The notes below the pieces were generated by a model. That model made no database searches, was not told the origin of the DNA, and was given only the letters and a program-made list of their open reading frames with translations. Positions 42,561-50,646 of a DNA stretch of 64,000 nt are shown one piece after another. Both the position numbers and the translations under genes were made by a program. Every line of letters begins with the position of its first letter. Position 1 is the stretch's first letter. The stretch comes from Lachnocurva sp029100405. Its GTDB lineage: Bacteria > Bacillota > Clostridia > Lachnospirales > Lachnospiraceae. Location: the NCBI GenBank assembly GCA_046263755.1, contig JBJYZC010000008.1:1-64000 (forward strand). Direction: 5' to 3'.

Positions 42561-42879
42561 GCTGGTTTTCTCTTTCAGAAAAAGACCAGACAAACCACAA
42601 TATTCTGAATTTATAAGTATCAGCTGGCGAAAACAGGGCCGAAATCAACACTTTCGCAAGATATGGCCGAAAAGTTATCCACAAGTTGTTAACAAATTGT
42701 GGGTAAAATCTCGCTGGATCTTTTGTAAATAAAAGCAATCGAACTTATCCACGATCTGTGAATAGACCATATCTGGCAATTGGAAAATTGTGCATATAAT
42801 ATTTTCGGCCTATCTTTGCCTTGCCGTAAAATGTGATATAATTATAAAATTATATTTTACAACAGAAAGGCAAGATGGA
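42561..42879. promoter_or_regulatory. Intergenic region with clustered DnaA-box-like sites
   Basis: Three DnaA-box-like 9-mers lie within 80 bases: TTATCCACA at 42675-42683 (perfect), TGTGGGTAA at 42698-42706 (reverse, one mismatch), and TTATCCACG at 42745-42753 (one mismatch). The palindrome TTGTTAACAA is at 42686-42695. AT-rich DNA with ATTATAAAATTATAT follows at about 42840-42856. There is no dnaA or dnaN here. It may be a DnaA-titrating or DnaA-regulated site upstream of the SDR gene. Confidence 0.5.
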
Positions 42880-43611
42880 ATGGAAGTTCCCGAAAAGGTC
42901 TTATTGACCGGCGCAAGTTCCGGTATCGGAAGAGCTATGGCGAAAAGGCTTCTGGAAGAGGGATATGAGGTTTACGGGGTGGGAAGAGAGTTCTCACATG
43001 ATCTTGGGATCATAAAAAACGATCCTCGATTTCATGCCATATCCCTTGATCTTCTTTCCCCGCATGCGGAAGAAGTCATACAGTCTGAGGTTCTGGCAGA
43101 TGGACATGATATTGATATCCTGATCAATAATGCGGGGTCTGCCTATTATGGTCTCCATGAGAATATCCGTCCGGACCAGATCCGGGAGATGATTCGCCTG
43201 AATCTGGAGATCCCCATGATTCTGACACGCCTGGTTCTTCCATCGATGAAGAAGCGAAAAAAGGGCGATATTATTCAGATTGCAAGTGTGACATCACTTT
43301 CTATGGAGAATACCTATGGAGCAGCCTACGGCGCTTCTAAGGCAGGACTTCTCAGTTTCAGCCGTAGCCTTTTTGCAGAGTGCAGGAAATGTGGAATTCG
43401 TGTTTCCAGTATTTTACCGGATATGACAGATACCAATCTCTATCGAAATGCGGACTTTTCTGCAGACACGGAGTTTGGCTGCAGTCTGGATCCGGAGGAT
43501 ATTGCAGACGGTCTTCTTTATCTCTTGAAACTGCCAAGAGGAAAAGTTGTGCAGGAAATGATGGTTCGCCCGCAATATCACAGGATTCAAAAGAAAAAGA
43601 TAAGGAAATGA
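42880..43611 (+). CDS. SDR family NAD(P)-dependent oxidoreductase
   Basis: A 243-residue short-chain dehydrogenase. The nucleotide motif is LTGASSGIGRAMA at residues 7-19, the structural NNAG is in ILINNAGSAYYG, and the catalytic triad is Ser in QIASVTS and Tyr/Lys in YGASKAG. The start is ATG 42880 with AGAAAGG upstream; the open frame extends 30 codons further up without a ribosome site. Its substrate is unknown. mntP follows after 18 bases, likely in one transcript. Confidence 0.92.
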   Translation: MEVPEKVLLTGASSGIGRAMAKRLLEEGYEVYGVGREFSHDLGIIKNDPRFHAISLDLLSPHAEEVIQSEVLADGHDIDILINNAGSAYYGLHENIRPDQIREMIRLNLEIPMILTRLVLPSMKKRKKGDIIQIASVTSLSMENTYGAAYGASKAGLLSFSRSLFAECRKCGIRVSSILPDMTDTNLYRNADFSADTEFGCSLDPEDIADGLLYLLKLPRGKVVQEMMVRPQYHRIQKKKIRK

Positions 43612-43629
43612 AATACAGAGGGATTGGAA

Positions 43630-44271
43630 ATGCTTCTTTTATTCATGAATAGTATAGCTCTTGGCATCGGTTTGGCTATGGATGCTTTTTCCGTCTGTAT
43701 CGCCAATGGATTGAAAGAGCCCCATATGAAACGAAGCCGTCATTTGAAAATGGCCTCGGTCTATGCCTTCTTCCAGTTTGCCATGCCCATGATCGGTTGG
43801 GCCTGTGTCCATCTGATTGCATCGAAATTCCGCACTTTCCAGAAATTTATTCCATGGATTGCTCTGATTCTGCTTCTTTGGATTGGCGGTAAGATGCTGC
43901 TTGATGGCTGGAAGAAAATTCATTGCAGCAGAGATCAGAAGTCAGAAAATGAGATCCGGTCTGATTCATCGACAGAGAAACAATGTTTGTGCCTTACGGA
44001 AGACGAACGGATCCCTTTCCAGACCATTCTGGTCCAGGGAGTAGCGACTTCCATCGATGCCTTGTCCGTCGGTTTTACAATTGCACATTTAGATGCAGGA
44101 CCGGCTTTTTTATCCTGCCTTATCATTGCCCTGGTAACCTTTTTGATCTGTGTGGCCGGAGTGAAGCTTGGTAAGATTTTCGGGGATCATTTGGATCGCT
44201 TTGCGGATATATTGGGCGGCCTTATTTTGATCGCCATCGGTCTTGAGATCTTTATCTCTTCTTTTTTCTAA
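43630..44271 (+). CDS. mntP: Manganese efflux pump MntP
   Basis: A 213-residue six-helix membrane protein with the two repeated halves of the MntP (DUF204) family. The metal-site Asp residues are in GIGLAMDAFSVCIANG and VATSIDALSVGFTIAH. A loop of about 30 residues in the middle (HCSRDQKSENEIRSDS..) is longer and more polar than usual. ATG 43630 is chosen because AGAGGG lies about eight bases upstream. It exports Mn2+ in homologues. No yybP-ykoY-type riboswitch is seen, as the gene follows the SDR gene closely. Confidence 0.93.
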   Translation: MLLLFMNSIALGIGLAMDAFSVCIANGLKEPHMKRSRHLKMASVYAFFQFAMPMIGWACVHLIASKFRTFQKFIPWIALILLLWIGGKMLLDGWKKIHCSRDQKSENEIRSDSSTEKQCLCLTEDERIPFQTILVQGVATSIDALSVGFTIAHLDAGPAFLSCLIIALVTFLICVAGVKLGKIFGDHLDRFADILGGLILIAIGLEIFISSFF

Positions 44272-44287
44272 TTTCTAAGGATCATTT

Positions 44288-46240
44288 ATGCTTTATCTTT
44301 TTACAGCCTTATATGCCGAAGCACGTCCTCTGATCCGGGCGCTGGATCTTATGCAAGTGGATCAGGAAGGCTCTATTCGCCAGTTTCGAAGCCGGGAGGG
44401 AAAAGATCCGATCCTTCTTACGGTCATGGGAACAGGGCCGGTCAAAGCTGCTTTTTCTGCTGGTTTCTGCCTTGGAAATATCGACCGAAGCGAAGAAAAC
44501 GAATGTATCCTATACGGAAGTGCAGCAGTGGAGGATCCGGAGGAGATCCGGAAAAACCATTCTCTCTATCTGGTCGCCGGCCTGAAGAATCTGGATTCCG
44601 GCAGGCTGTTTTATCCGGATCTGTTTGACCGGGCCTTGCCTCTGGGCTTTCTTATGACAGGAAGCCGGATTTACCAGGCAAGTGATGCTTTGCAGCCGGA
44701 TCCTTTTTTTACTTTAAAAGGCCAGGGATATTCTGCCTGTCTTCATGATATGGAAGCCGCAGCTTTTTTTGAAGCAGCTTCGACCTGCCTGGGTCCGGAT
44801 CAGATTCATATTCTGAAATTTGTATCGGACGATGGGAAGGCAAGTGAAAATCTCACTGCAAAAGATCTGGAACAAATGTCCGAGAGACATTTGCCGGAAC
44901 TTTTGTCCTTCTTAAGGGGAATTCTGAAGACCATACATGAAAAGTCAGACAGAAGCCCTGCTCTCCATATGGAAGATGCGCCCTTCACAGCAGAGGAGCT
45001 GCACGCATCTGTTGCTATGGAAAACGAACTGCACCAGCTTTTGATCTATGGTGGAGAAATCGGATTTTCCTTTTCAGAAGAAAGGAGAATTTTGCTGGAG
45101 GAAGGCCTCCTTCCCTGCAGAGATAAGAAGGCCGGGAGCAAGGCCCTGGAACGGATTCGCAGGGATCTTCTGTCCATGGCTTTACCGGCTTTTCATGACA
45201 AAACACAGGATCATAAGAAAAGAGAAATTCCAGAAAAAAATACTCCCTGGCTCGTTTACATCGAAGAAGGAATCTGGGACCGAAAGGAAACAAGGGAAAT
45301 TCTGGATCGTATTCCAAACCCCAAGACCCTTCTTCCGATCCGCCATTATAAGGATCTTTTTAATCGTCGTCGCCAGAATACTGTCGGACAGCATGCCAAT
45401 AGAAGCCTGATCCTTGCTGAGAAGAAGGGGCAGTTGATTTATCCCGGGGCAAAGGTTTGCCAGGACTTTGGAAATCGGTATTTTTATTATACGTCCTGCA
45501 TTATGAACTGTCTCTTTGACTGTGATTATTGCTATCTGAAGGGACTCTATCCGTCCGGACTTCCGGTCATATTCGTAAATCTGGCAGATATTTTTAAGGA
45601 ATTGGAGGAATTATTACAAAAGCATCCGGTCTATCTGTCTGTGTCTTATGATACAGATCTTGTGGCAGTGGAGAACCTGACTTCCTATGTAAGGAAATGG
45701 ACGGAATTTACGATCACTCATCCGGATCTGATGATTGAGATCCGAACCAAGTCCGGCAGATCGGATCTGATATCTAAGCTTCCACCCTGCGATCGGGTCA
45801 TTTTCGCAGTGACGATTTCGCCGGAAGAGATCCGCGAGAGCTATGAACATCAGACCGGAAGAATGGAGAATCGCCTGGCTCTGGCCAGAGAAGCAATGAA
45901 GGCCGGCTTTGGAACACGGCTTTGTTTTGATCCGATGATATATGTTTCCAATTGGAAAGAAATTTACAAAAGAATGTTTGAAAAGATACAAGAGGAGATG
46001 GATCTGTCGAAAATCCGGGACTTCAGTGTCGGAAGTTTTCGTATCTCGGATTCCTATTTAAAGCAGATGCGCCATGTTCTTCCGGAGTCTCCTGCAGTTC
46101 AGTTTCCTTTTGTGAAGAGAGAGGGTTACTATCAATATCCGGAACGCATTGTGAAAGAGATGGAAGACTTCATGATGCAAAAGCTTCTGGAATATGTCCC
46201 GAGAAACCGGATCTTCTTGTGGGAAGAGAAAGAAAGCTGA
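44288..46240 (+). CDS. Nucleosidase-like / SPL-like radical SAM fusion protein
   Basis: A 650-residue two-domain protein. Residues 1-215 resemble PNP/UDP-family nucleosidases (MTA/SAH nucleosidase type): VMGTGPVKAAFSAGF, the purine-site DMEAAAFFEAA and the acid in FVSDDGK. Residues about 340-640 resemble spore photoproduct lyase: QNTVGQHANRS, then the [4Fe-4S]-SAM cysteines Cys408, Cys412 and Cys415 in CLFDCDYCYLKG, preceded by Cys404. Between them lies a charged linker. The fusion suggests that the 5'-deoxyadenosine or MTA made by SAM chemistry is cleaved on the spot. The true substrate is not known, and DNA repair is only one option. It follows mntP after 16 bases. Confidence 0.85.
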   Translation: MLYLFTALYAEARPLIRALDLMQVDQEGSIRQFRSREGKDPILLTVMGTGPVKAAFSAGFCLGNIDRSEENECILYGSAAVEDPEEIRKNHSLYLVAGLKNLDSGRLFYPDLFDRALPLGFLMTGSRIYQASDALQPDPFFTLKGQGYSACLHDMEAAAFFEAASTCLGPDQIHILKFVSDDGKASENLTAKDLEQMSERHLPELLSFLRGILKTIHEKSDRSPALHMEDAPFTAEELHASVAMENELHQLLIYGGEIGFSFSEERRILLEEGLLPCRDKKAGSKALERIRRDLLSMALPAFHDKTQDHKKREIPEKNTPWLVYIEEGIWDRKETREILDRIPNPKTLLPIRHYKDLFNRRRQNTVGQHANRSLILAEKKGQLIYPGAKVCQDFGNRYFYYTSCIMNCLFDCDYCYLKGLYPSGLPVIFVNLADIFKELEELLQKHPVYLSVSYDTDLVAVENLTSYVRKWTEFTITHPDLMIEIRTKSGRSDLISKLPPCDRVIFAVTISPEEIRESYEHQTGRMENRLALAREAMKAGFGTRLCFDPMIYVSNWKEIYKRMFEKIQEEMDLSKIRDFSVGSFRISDSYLKQMRHVLPESPAVQFPFVKREGYYQYPERIVKEMEDFMMQKLLEYVPRNRIFLWEEKES

Positions 46241-46310
46241 TTTTAAGAAGAAGACAGATCATCCTTGGAGAGCCCCGGGCTTTTTAACAAGCTTTCACAC
46301 AGGATGGAAT

Positions 46311-46416
46311 GAAAAATAAAATACCATCCTTCCAAGGGATAAGCCTTGAAAGGATGGTGTTAGCGAAAGAAAAATAAAATACCACCCTTTCAAGGAAGAA
46401 ACCTTGAAAGGATGGT
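46311..46416 (-). terminator. Tandem duplicated terminators for the reverse-strand tRNA
   Basis: Two copies of a 58-base unit each contain a 15-bp stem with one mismatch: 46323-46337 with 46344-46358, and 46381-46395 with 46402-46416. On the reverse strand each hairpin is followed by ATTTTATTTTTC, a good terminator tail, just after tRNA-Leu. They can also stop the forward transcript of the fusion gene, less well. Confidence 0.75.
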
Positions 46417-46428
46417 ATCACTCTTCAG

Positions 46429-46511
46429 TACAGGAGATGGGACTTGAACCCACAAGGTGTTGCCACCGGAAGATTTTGAGTCTTCTGCGTCTGCCATTCC
46501 GCCACTCCTGC
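46429..46511 (-). tRNA. tRNA-Leu (anticodon CAA)
   Basis: On the reverse strand the acceptor stem is GCAGGAG/CTCCTGT with discriminator A, the anticodon stem GAAGA/TCTTC encloses CTCAAAA (anticodon CAA), there is a long variable arm, and the T-arm is GTGGGTTCAAGTCCCAT. CCA is not encoded. It is the only reverse-strand gene between 38 and 64 kb. Confidence 0.93.
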
Positions 46512-46632
46512 GCGACTAAAATAGTCTACCATATCTGTACATGCATTGCAAGGGCTTCGTCAAACTTGCAATCATCCATGAATCTTCTATAATAATAGTT
46601 AGAAAAGACTCGAAAGAAGGGAGGTATTTCCT

Positions 46633-47361
46633 ATGCGTTTTCAAAAAATCAGCGATAACTCCATCCGTTGTATTATTTCGCAGGAAGAGATGAATGCCAA
46701 GGGTCTGCAGATCGATGACCTTATGGATAATCGGGAAAAGGCCGAGGATTTCCTCCGATATATCTTGCAGGAAGCGCGATATGCCGTCGATTTCCGTACC
46801 AATGGCAATGTTTTGAATGTGCAGCTCACCATGATGCCAAGCGGAGATATTTCTCTCATGATCTCGGATGATGAGGATAGCGCCATTCGGAATGTGATCG
46901 CGGAAATGAAGAATCATTTGGCGACTTTACAGGCCGAAGCCTCTGCTTCCCAGAATCAGAAAAGTTCCAAGCAAGCCGCCGGCACAAGTCCTTCGACAGC
47001 CAATGCTGATCCTACGATGATTCATTTGGATTCTTCCGATGGCAGCCTGGAAGAAAACCCGGATGACATTCTGGATCTACCGCTCTGGGCGCAGTTAGAC
47101 AGCCTGGAAGACTGTATTGAGCTGGCTTCTCAACTTCCCGAACTGAAAGATGAGAAGTCTACACTCTACTATTATCAGGGCATGTATTTTCTGGAGATCC
47201 GTCTCAAGAGAAATCGAAAACAGCTGGCCGGAATAGCATTACGGGTCGTTGAGCATGCAAACAGCCTTTATGCTGATGTTCCCGGCATTCTTGAGATTGT
47301 GGAACATGGGACCGTATTACGGAAGGGTACGGCAGTGAAAGACCTTCTGGCATTGAAGTAA
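46633..47361 (+). CDS. mecA: Adaptor protein MecA
   Basis: A 242-residue adaptor that presents substrates to the ClpC-ClpP protease; in Bacillus it targets ComK and other regulators. The N-terminal substrate-binding part (MRFQKISDNSIRCIISQEEMNAKGL..., with DLMDNREKAEDFLRYIL) and the C-terminal ClpC-binding part (about 150-242, LDSLEDCIELASQLP...STLYYYQGMYFLEI) are both present. The middle (about 100-140) is a low-complexity Ser/Asn linker. GGGAGG precedes ATG 46633. Confidence 0.93.
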   Translation: MRFQKISDNSIRCIISQEEMNAKGLQIDDLMDNREKAEDFLRYILQEARYAVDFRTNGNVLNVQLTMMPSGDISLMISDDEDSAIRNVIAEMKNHLATLQAEASASQNQKSSKQAAGTSPSTANADPTMIHLDSSDGSLEENPDDILDLPLWAQLDSLEDCIELASQLPELKDEKSTLYYYQGMYFLEIRLKRNRKQLAGIALRVVEHANSLYADVPGILEIVEHGTVLRKGTAVKDLLALK

Positions 47362-47400
47362 ATATCGGAAACGATGAAACTGTTTTCTTGGCGGTAATTC

Positions 47401-48213
47401 ATGATATCGGACGAAATTAAAGTACAGAGAGACAAAATGAAAGGGAAGGGCATCAGGGCTCAGCTGGATTATTTCTGGACCTATTACAAAGTGCCCTTCC
47501 TGATTTTTCTTTTGGTCATACTTGTTTTGATCTACCTCATTCACTTTTTTATGAGCAAAAAGGATGAGGTCTTTGGCGTGACCTTCTTAAATGTAGAGCA
47601 CACCGCAGAAGAAAATACGCTTTCCCAAATGAGAGAGGATCTGACGGAGGATTTGAACAAGCTTTTTGATTTGAACTCGAATCAGACCGTGGATATTGAC
47701 AATAGCCGCTATCAGACTCCAGGCAGCAGCTTTAACAGTACTGACCTTGCAGTGCAGAGTGCGATTCTGGCTTCCATGTCAGCAGGGACTTGTGATGTCG
47801 CTATTATGGATGCATGGAATTATGAGAAATATATGTCGGGCGGAGCTTTTCTTGATTTAAGGAAAGTCCTTTCAGATGAGGAATTAAAGGCCCTGTCCGG
47901 AAAAATCTATTATGCCGACCGGGATTCCATTGGAAATGAAGACGAGGACTATTCCGGGGACAACATGGGAAAGGGAGAGGAGGACATCTCTCTGGCAGAG
48001 GCAGAAGGAAAGGAAGCTTTATCTACATACATCCTTCCGGATCCGACTGCGATGAAAGACCCCGTTCCGGTTGGAATCCTTGTCAACGATTCGGCCTATC
48101 TTTCCAAATATAAGGCCTATCAGAAGTCAGCTGCCATTCTGGGTGTCTGCAATAAGACTAAGGATCAGAAGAAGGCAGTGGAATTCATAAAATTTATCAT
48201 GAAAAACAAATAG
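47401..48213 (+). CDS. Membrane-anchored extracytoplasmic protein, unknown function
   Basis: A 270-residue protein with a cytosolic basic N-terminus, one membrane helix at about 32-51 (VPFLIFLLVILVLIYLIHFF) and a 215-residue outside domain. The fold-like features (SVQSAILASMSAGTCDVAIMDAWNYEKYM-type segment, DLRKVLSDEELKAL, and the end KAVEFIKFIMKN) recall substrate-binding lobes of ABC transporter solute-binding proteins, but no permease is near. It has only a weak GGCGG ribosome site. It follows mecA after 39 bases. Confidence 0.6.
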   Translation: MISDEIKVQRDKMKGKGIRAQLDYFWTYYKVPFLIFLLVILVLIYLIHFFMSKKDEVFGVTFLNVEHTAEENTLSQMREDLTEDLNKLFDLNSNQTVDIDNSRYQTPGSSFNSTDLAVQSAILASMSAGTCDVAIMDAWNYEKYMSGGAFLDLRKVLSDEELKALSGKIYYADRDSIGNEDEDYSGDNMGKGEEDISLAEAEGKEALSTYILPDPTAMKDPVPVGILVNDSAYLSKYKAYQKSAAILGVCNKTKDQKKAVEFIKFIMKNK

Positions 48214-48312
48214 GGAAAATAAGGAAAAACTTGAAATTTCATCTTTTCTGCAATCGCAAGAACTGGTAGAATAAAGTTTATCAATTACCAGATATTGGGG
48301 AGACGCCTAGAG

Positions 48313-48603
48313 ATGAAAAACAAGCTGACCTATGGGAAAAACATGGATTATGATGTGATCCTTTGTAAGACCTATAATGATCTGGCCGGCAAGAATACCT
48401 GCCGGCATTTGATGGAGCATTCCATTTCTTATTCTTTGAACTGGCTTTATATTCCCTTTTTTCTTCGGAACTGGAGTAAGGGATATAAAGAGGTATGTGT
48501 GATCTCCGTCAACCGGAATGACTGGCATCAGGCGAAGAGAGCTTTGTCAGATCTGGAAGAAAGATATCGAAAGAGACTGATCGTCAATCGGGTGGGTGCC
48601 TGA
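48313..48603 (+). CDS. Hypothetical protein of 96 residues
   Basis: Small basic protein taken from ATG 48313, with GGGGAGA about nine bases upstream; a TTG at 48295 in frame is less likely. There is an aromatic stretch SYSLNWLYIPFFLRNW in the middle and a helical basic end, DLEERYRKRLIVNRVGA. No domain is recognised. The strong terminator right after it supports a real transcript. Confidence 0.55.
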   Translation: MKNKLTYGKNMDYDVILCKTYNDLAGKNTCRHLMEHSISYSLNWLYIPFFLRNWSKGYKEVCVISVNRNDWHQAKRALSDLEERYRKRLIVNRVGA

Positions 48604-48613
48604 TTGGATCAAC

Positions 48614-48638
48614 TGCCGGCGCTTGCCGGCTTTTTTTT
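48614..48638 (+). terminator. Terminator after the 96-residue gene
   Basis: GCCGGC stem with a GCTT loop and eight T residues. Confidence 0.92.
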
Positions 48639-48775
48639 ATTTGGAAAAGAAATGGAATTGTATAAATCGGCATACAAATCAGAATATTGACCCACAATTG
48701 ACTATTTGTGATAAAATATACGGCAACAATTCAACGTATAAAAGTTAAAATTTCTATTGAATTGCCTGTAGTAAA

Positions 48776-48790
48776 TGATTATCATTATTA
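48776..48790. promoter_or_regulatory. Fur-box-like site upstream of ilvD
   Basis: TGATTATCATTATTA resembles the 7-1-7 Fur motif TGATAAT-N-ATTATCA with two mismatches, and GAATATCATTCA follows at about 48794-48805. It lies 86 bases before ilvD, whose product needs an Fe-S cluster. The -10 of the ilvD promoter could be in the AT-rich stretch upstream, but is not clear. Confidence 0.4.
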
Positions 48791-48875
48791 AGTGAATATC
48801 ATTCAATCATAACTTGAAGAATATTTCATAAAAGATTACTTGTCATTTGAATCAATACCTCAAAGGAGGACCCAT

Positions 48876-50549
48876 ATGAAATCAGATCATATGAAATCAG
48901 GAATGCAGCAGGCACCGGCCAGAAGCCTTTTAAATGCTCTCGGCTGGACCGCAGAAGAAATGAAGAAACCAATCGTAGGGATCGTAAGCTCCTTTAATGA
49001 AATTATACCGGGTCATATGAACCTGGATAAGATTACGGAAGCCGTCAAGATGGGCGTTGCAGAGGCCGGTGGTATGCCGGTCGTTGTTCCTGCCATTGCG
49101 GTCTGCGATGGGATTGCCATGGGACATATCGGTATGAAGTATTCTCTTATTACGAGAGATTTGATCGCAGATTCGACCGAGGCTCTGGCCATTGCCCACC
49201 AGTTCGATGCTCTGGTTATGATCCCGAACTGTGATAAGAATGTTCCGGGACTTCTGATGGCGGCTGCCCGGCTCGATCTGCCGACGGTCTTCGTTTCCGG
49301 AGGCCCTATGTTGGCCGGCCATGTCAATGGCAAGAAGAGATCCCTGTCTTCCATGTTCGAGGCTGTCGGAGCCAATGCAGCCGGCAAGATGTCTGTAGAG
49401 GAGGTTCGTAATTACGAAGAAAATGTGTGCCCGAGCTGTGGCTCCTGCTCCGGCATGTACACGGCAAACTCCATGAACTGCCTGACCGAGGCCATGGGTA
49501 TGGGTCTTCGTGGGAACGGAACCATACCGGCTGTATACTCTGCAAGACTTCGTCTGGCAAAGAAGGCCGGATATGCGGTGATGGACCTCTTCCGTAAGGG
49601 AATTACAGCAAGACAGATCATGACAAAGGATGCGATCTTAAATGCATTGACGGTGGATATGGCACTGGGCTGCTCGACCAATTCCATGTTGCATCTGCCG
49701 GCCATCGCCCATGAGATCGGTTTTGATTTTGATATCAGTTTTGCAAATCCGATTTCGGAGAAGACCCCGAATCTCTGCCATCTGGCTCCTGCCGGTCCGA
49801 CTTATATGGAGGATCTGAATGAGGCCGGCGGCGTCTATGCCGTTATGAAGGAATTGGCGGATATCGGCCTGCTTCATACGGACTGTCTGACGGTTACCGG
49901 TCAGACGATCGGCCAGGCAATTTCTACTGCTGTAAATTTAAACCCCGAAGTCATTCGTCCGGTAGACAATCCTTATATGAAGACCGGCGGACTTGCCGTT
50001 CTGAAGGGAAATCTCGCTCCGGACGGATCTGTTGTCAAGCGTTCGGCTGTTGTTCCCGAAATGATGAAGCACACAGGACCGGCCAGAGTTTTCGACTGCG
50101 AAGAGGATGCCATCAAGGCCATCAAGGGTGGTGATATCCATCCCGGCGATGTCGTTGTCATTCGTTATGAAGGACCTAAGGGCGGCCCCGGCATGAGAGA
50201 AATGCTGAATCCGACCAGCGCGATCGCCGGTATGGGCCTTGGCGATTCGGTTGCCTTGATCACAGATGGCCGTTTCTCCGGTGCCAGCCGTGGCGCATCG
50301 ATCGGTCATGTCTCACCGGAAGCTGCAGTCGGCGGACCGATCGCCCTGGTCGAAGAAGGCGATACGATCGAAATCGATATCGACAATCTGTCGATCAAGC
50401 TGGATGTCTCCGACGAGGAACTGAGTCGTCGTAAGGCAGCATGGAAGCCCCATCAGCCAAAGGTGACGACGGGATATCTGGCACGCTATCAGGCTATGGT
50501 AACTTCCGGAAACCGGGGAGCTATTCTCGAAATTCCGAAGGCTGAGTAA
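48876..50549 (+). CDS. ilvD: Dihydroxy-acid dehydratase
   Basis: A 557-residue Fe-S dehydratase in valine, isoleucine and leucine synthesis. Started at ATG 48876 after AAAGGAGGA; an upstream in-frame start at 48840 would cover that site. Cluster and Mg ligands are in [31 protein letters not shown] and the later [20 protein letters not shown]. It is followed by a second ilvB after 97 bases. Confidence 0.97.
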   Translation: MKSDHMKSGMQQAPARSLLNALGWTAEEMKKPIVGIVSSFNEIIPGHMNLDKITEAVKMGVAEAGGMPVVVPAIAVCDGIAMGHIGMKYSLITRDLIADSTEALAIAHQFDALVMIPNCDKNVPGLLMAAARLDLPTVFVSGGPMLAGHVNGKKRSLSSMFEAVGANAAGKMSVEEVRNYEENVCPSCGSCSGMYTANSMNCLTEAMGMGLRGNGTIPAVYSARLRLAKKAGYAVMDLFRKGITARQIMTKDAILNALTVDMALGCSTNSMLHLPAIAHEIGFDFDISFANPISEKTPNLCHLAPAGPTYMEDLNEAGGVYAVMKELADIGLLHTDCLTVTGQTIGQAISTAVNLNPEVIRPVDNPYMKTGGLAVLKGNLAPDGSVVKRSAVVPEMMKHTGPARVFDCEEDAIKAIKGGDIHPGDVVVIRYEGPKGGPGMREMLNPTSAIAGMGLGDSVALITDGRFSGASRGASIGHVSPEAAVGGPIALVEEGDTIEIDIDNLSIKLDVSDEELSRRKAAWKPHQPKVTTGYLARYQAMVTSGNRGAILEIPKAE

Positions 50550-50646
50550 ATGGCTTTGGAGCTGTGATCAGAACATTTGAAATACGAAATGGTATTTCTG
50601 TCAGGAATACGAAAAATACAGGAAAGAAAAGGAAAGAGGAGAGTTT

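Noticed and set aside
42675..42753. Chromosomal replication origin
   Set aside because: DnaA-like boxes are present, but dnaA, dnaN, rpmH or other usual origin neighbours are absent, so only a cluster of sites is reported.
43600..43660. Manganese riboswitch for mntP
   Set aside because: Only 18 bases separate mntP from the SDR gene, too little for a yybP-ykoY element, and none is seen upstream of the SDR start.
44288..46240. Genuine spore photoproduct lyase
   Set aside because: The C-terminal half is SPL-like, but the nucleosidase fusion and length differ from SplB, so a DNA-repair role is not asserted.
48639..48875. T-box or leucine-type attenuator before ilvD
   Set aside because: No T-box sequence (TGGNACCGCG-like), leader peptide rich in branched-chain codons or terminator pair was seen.
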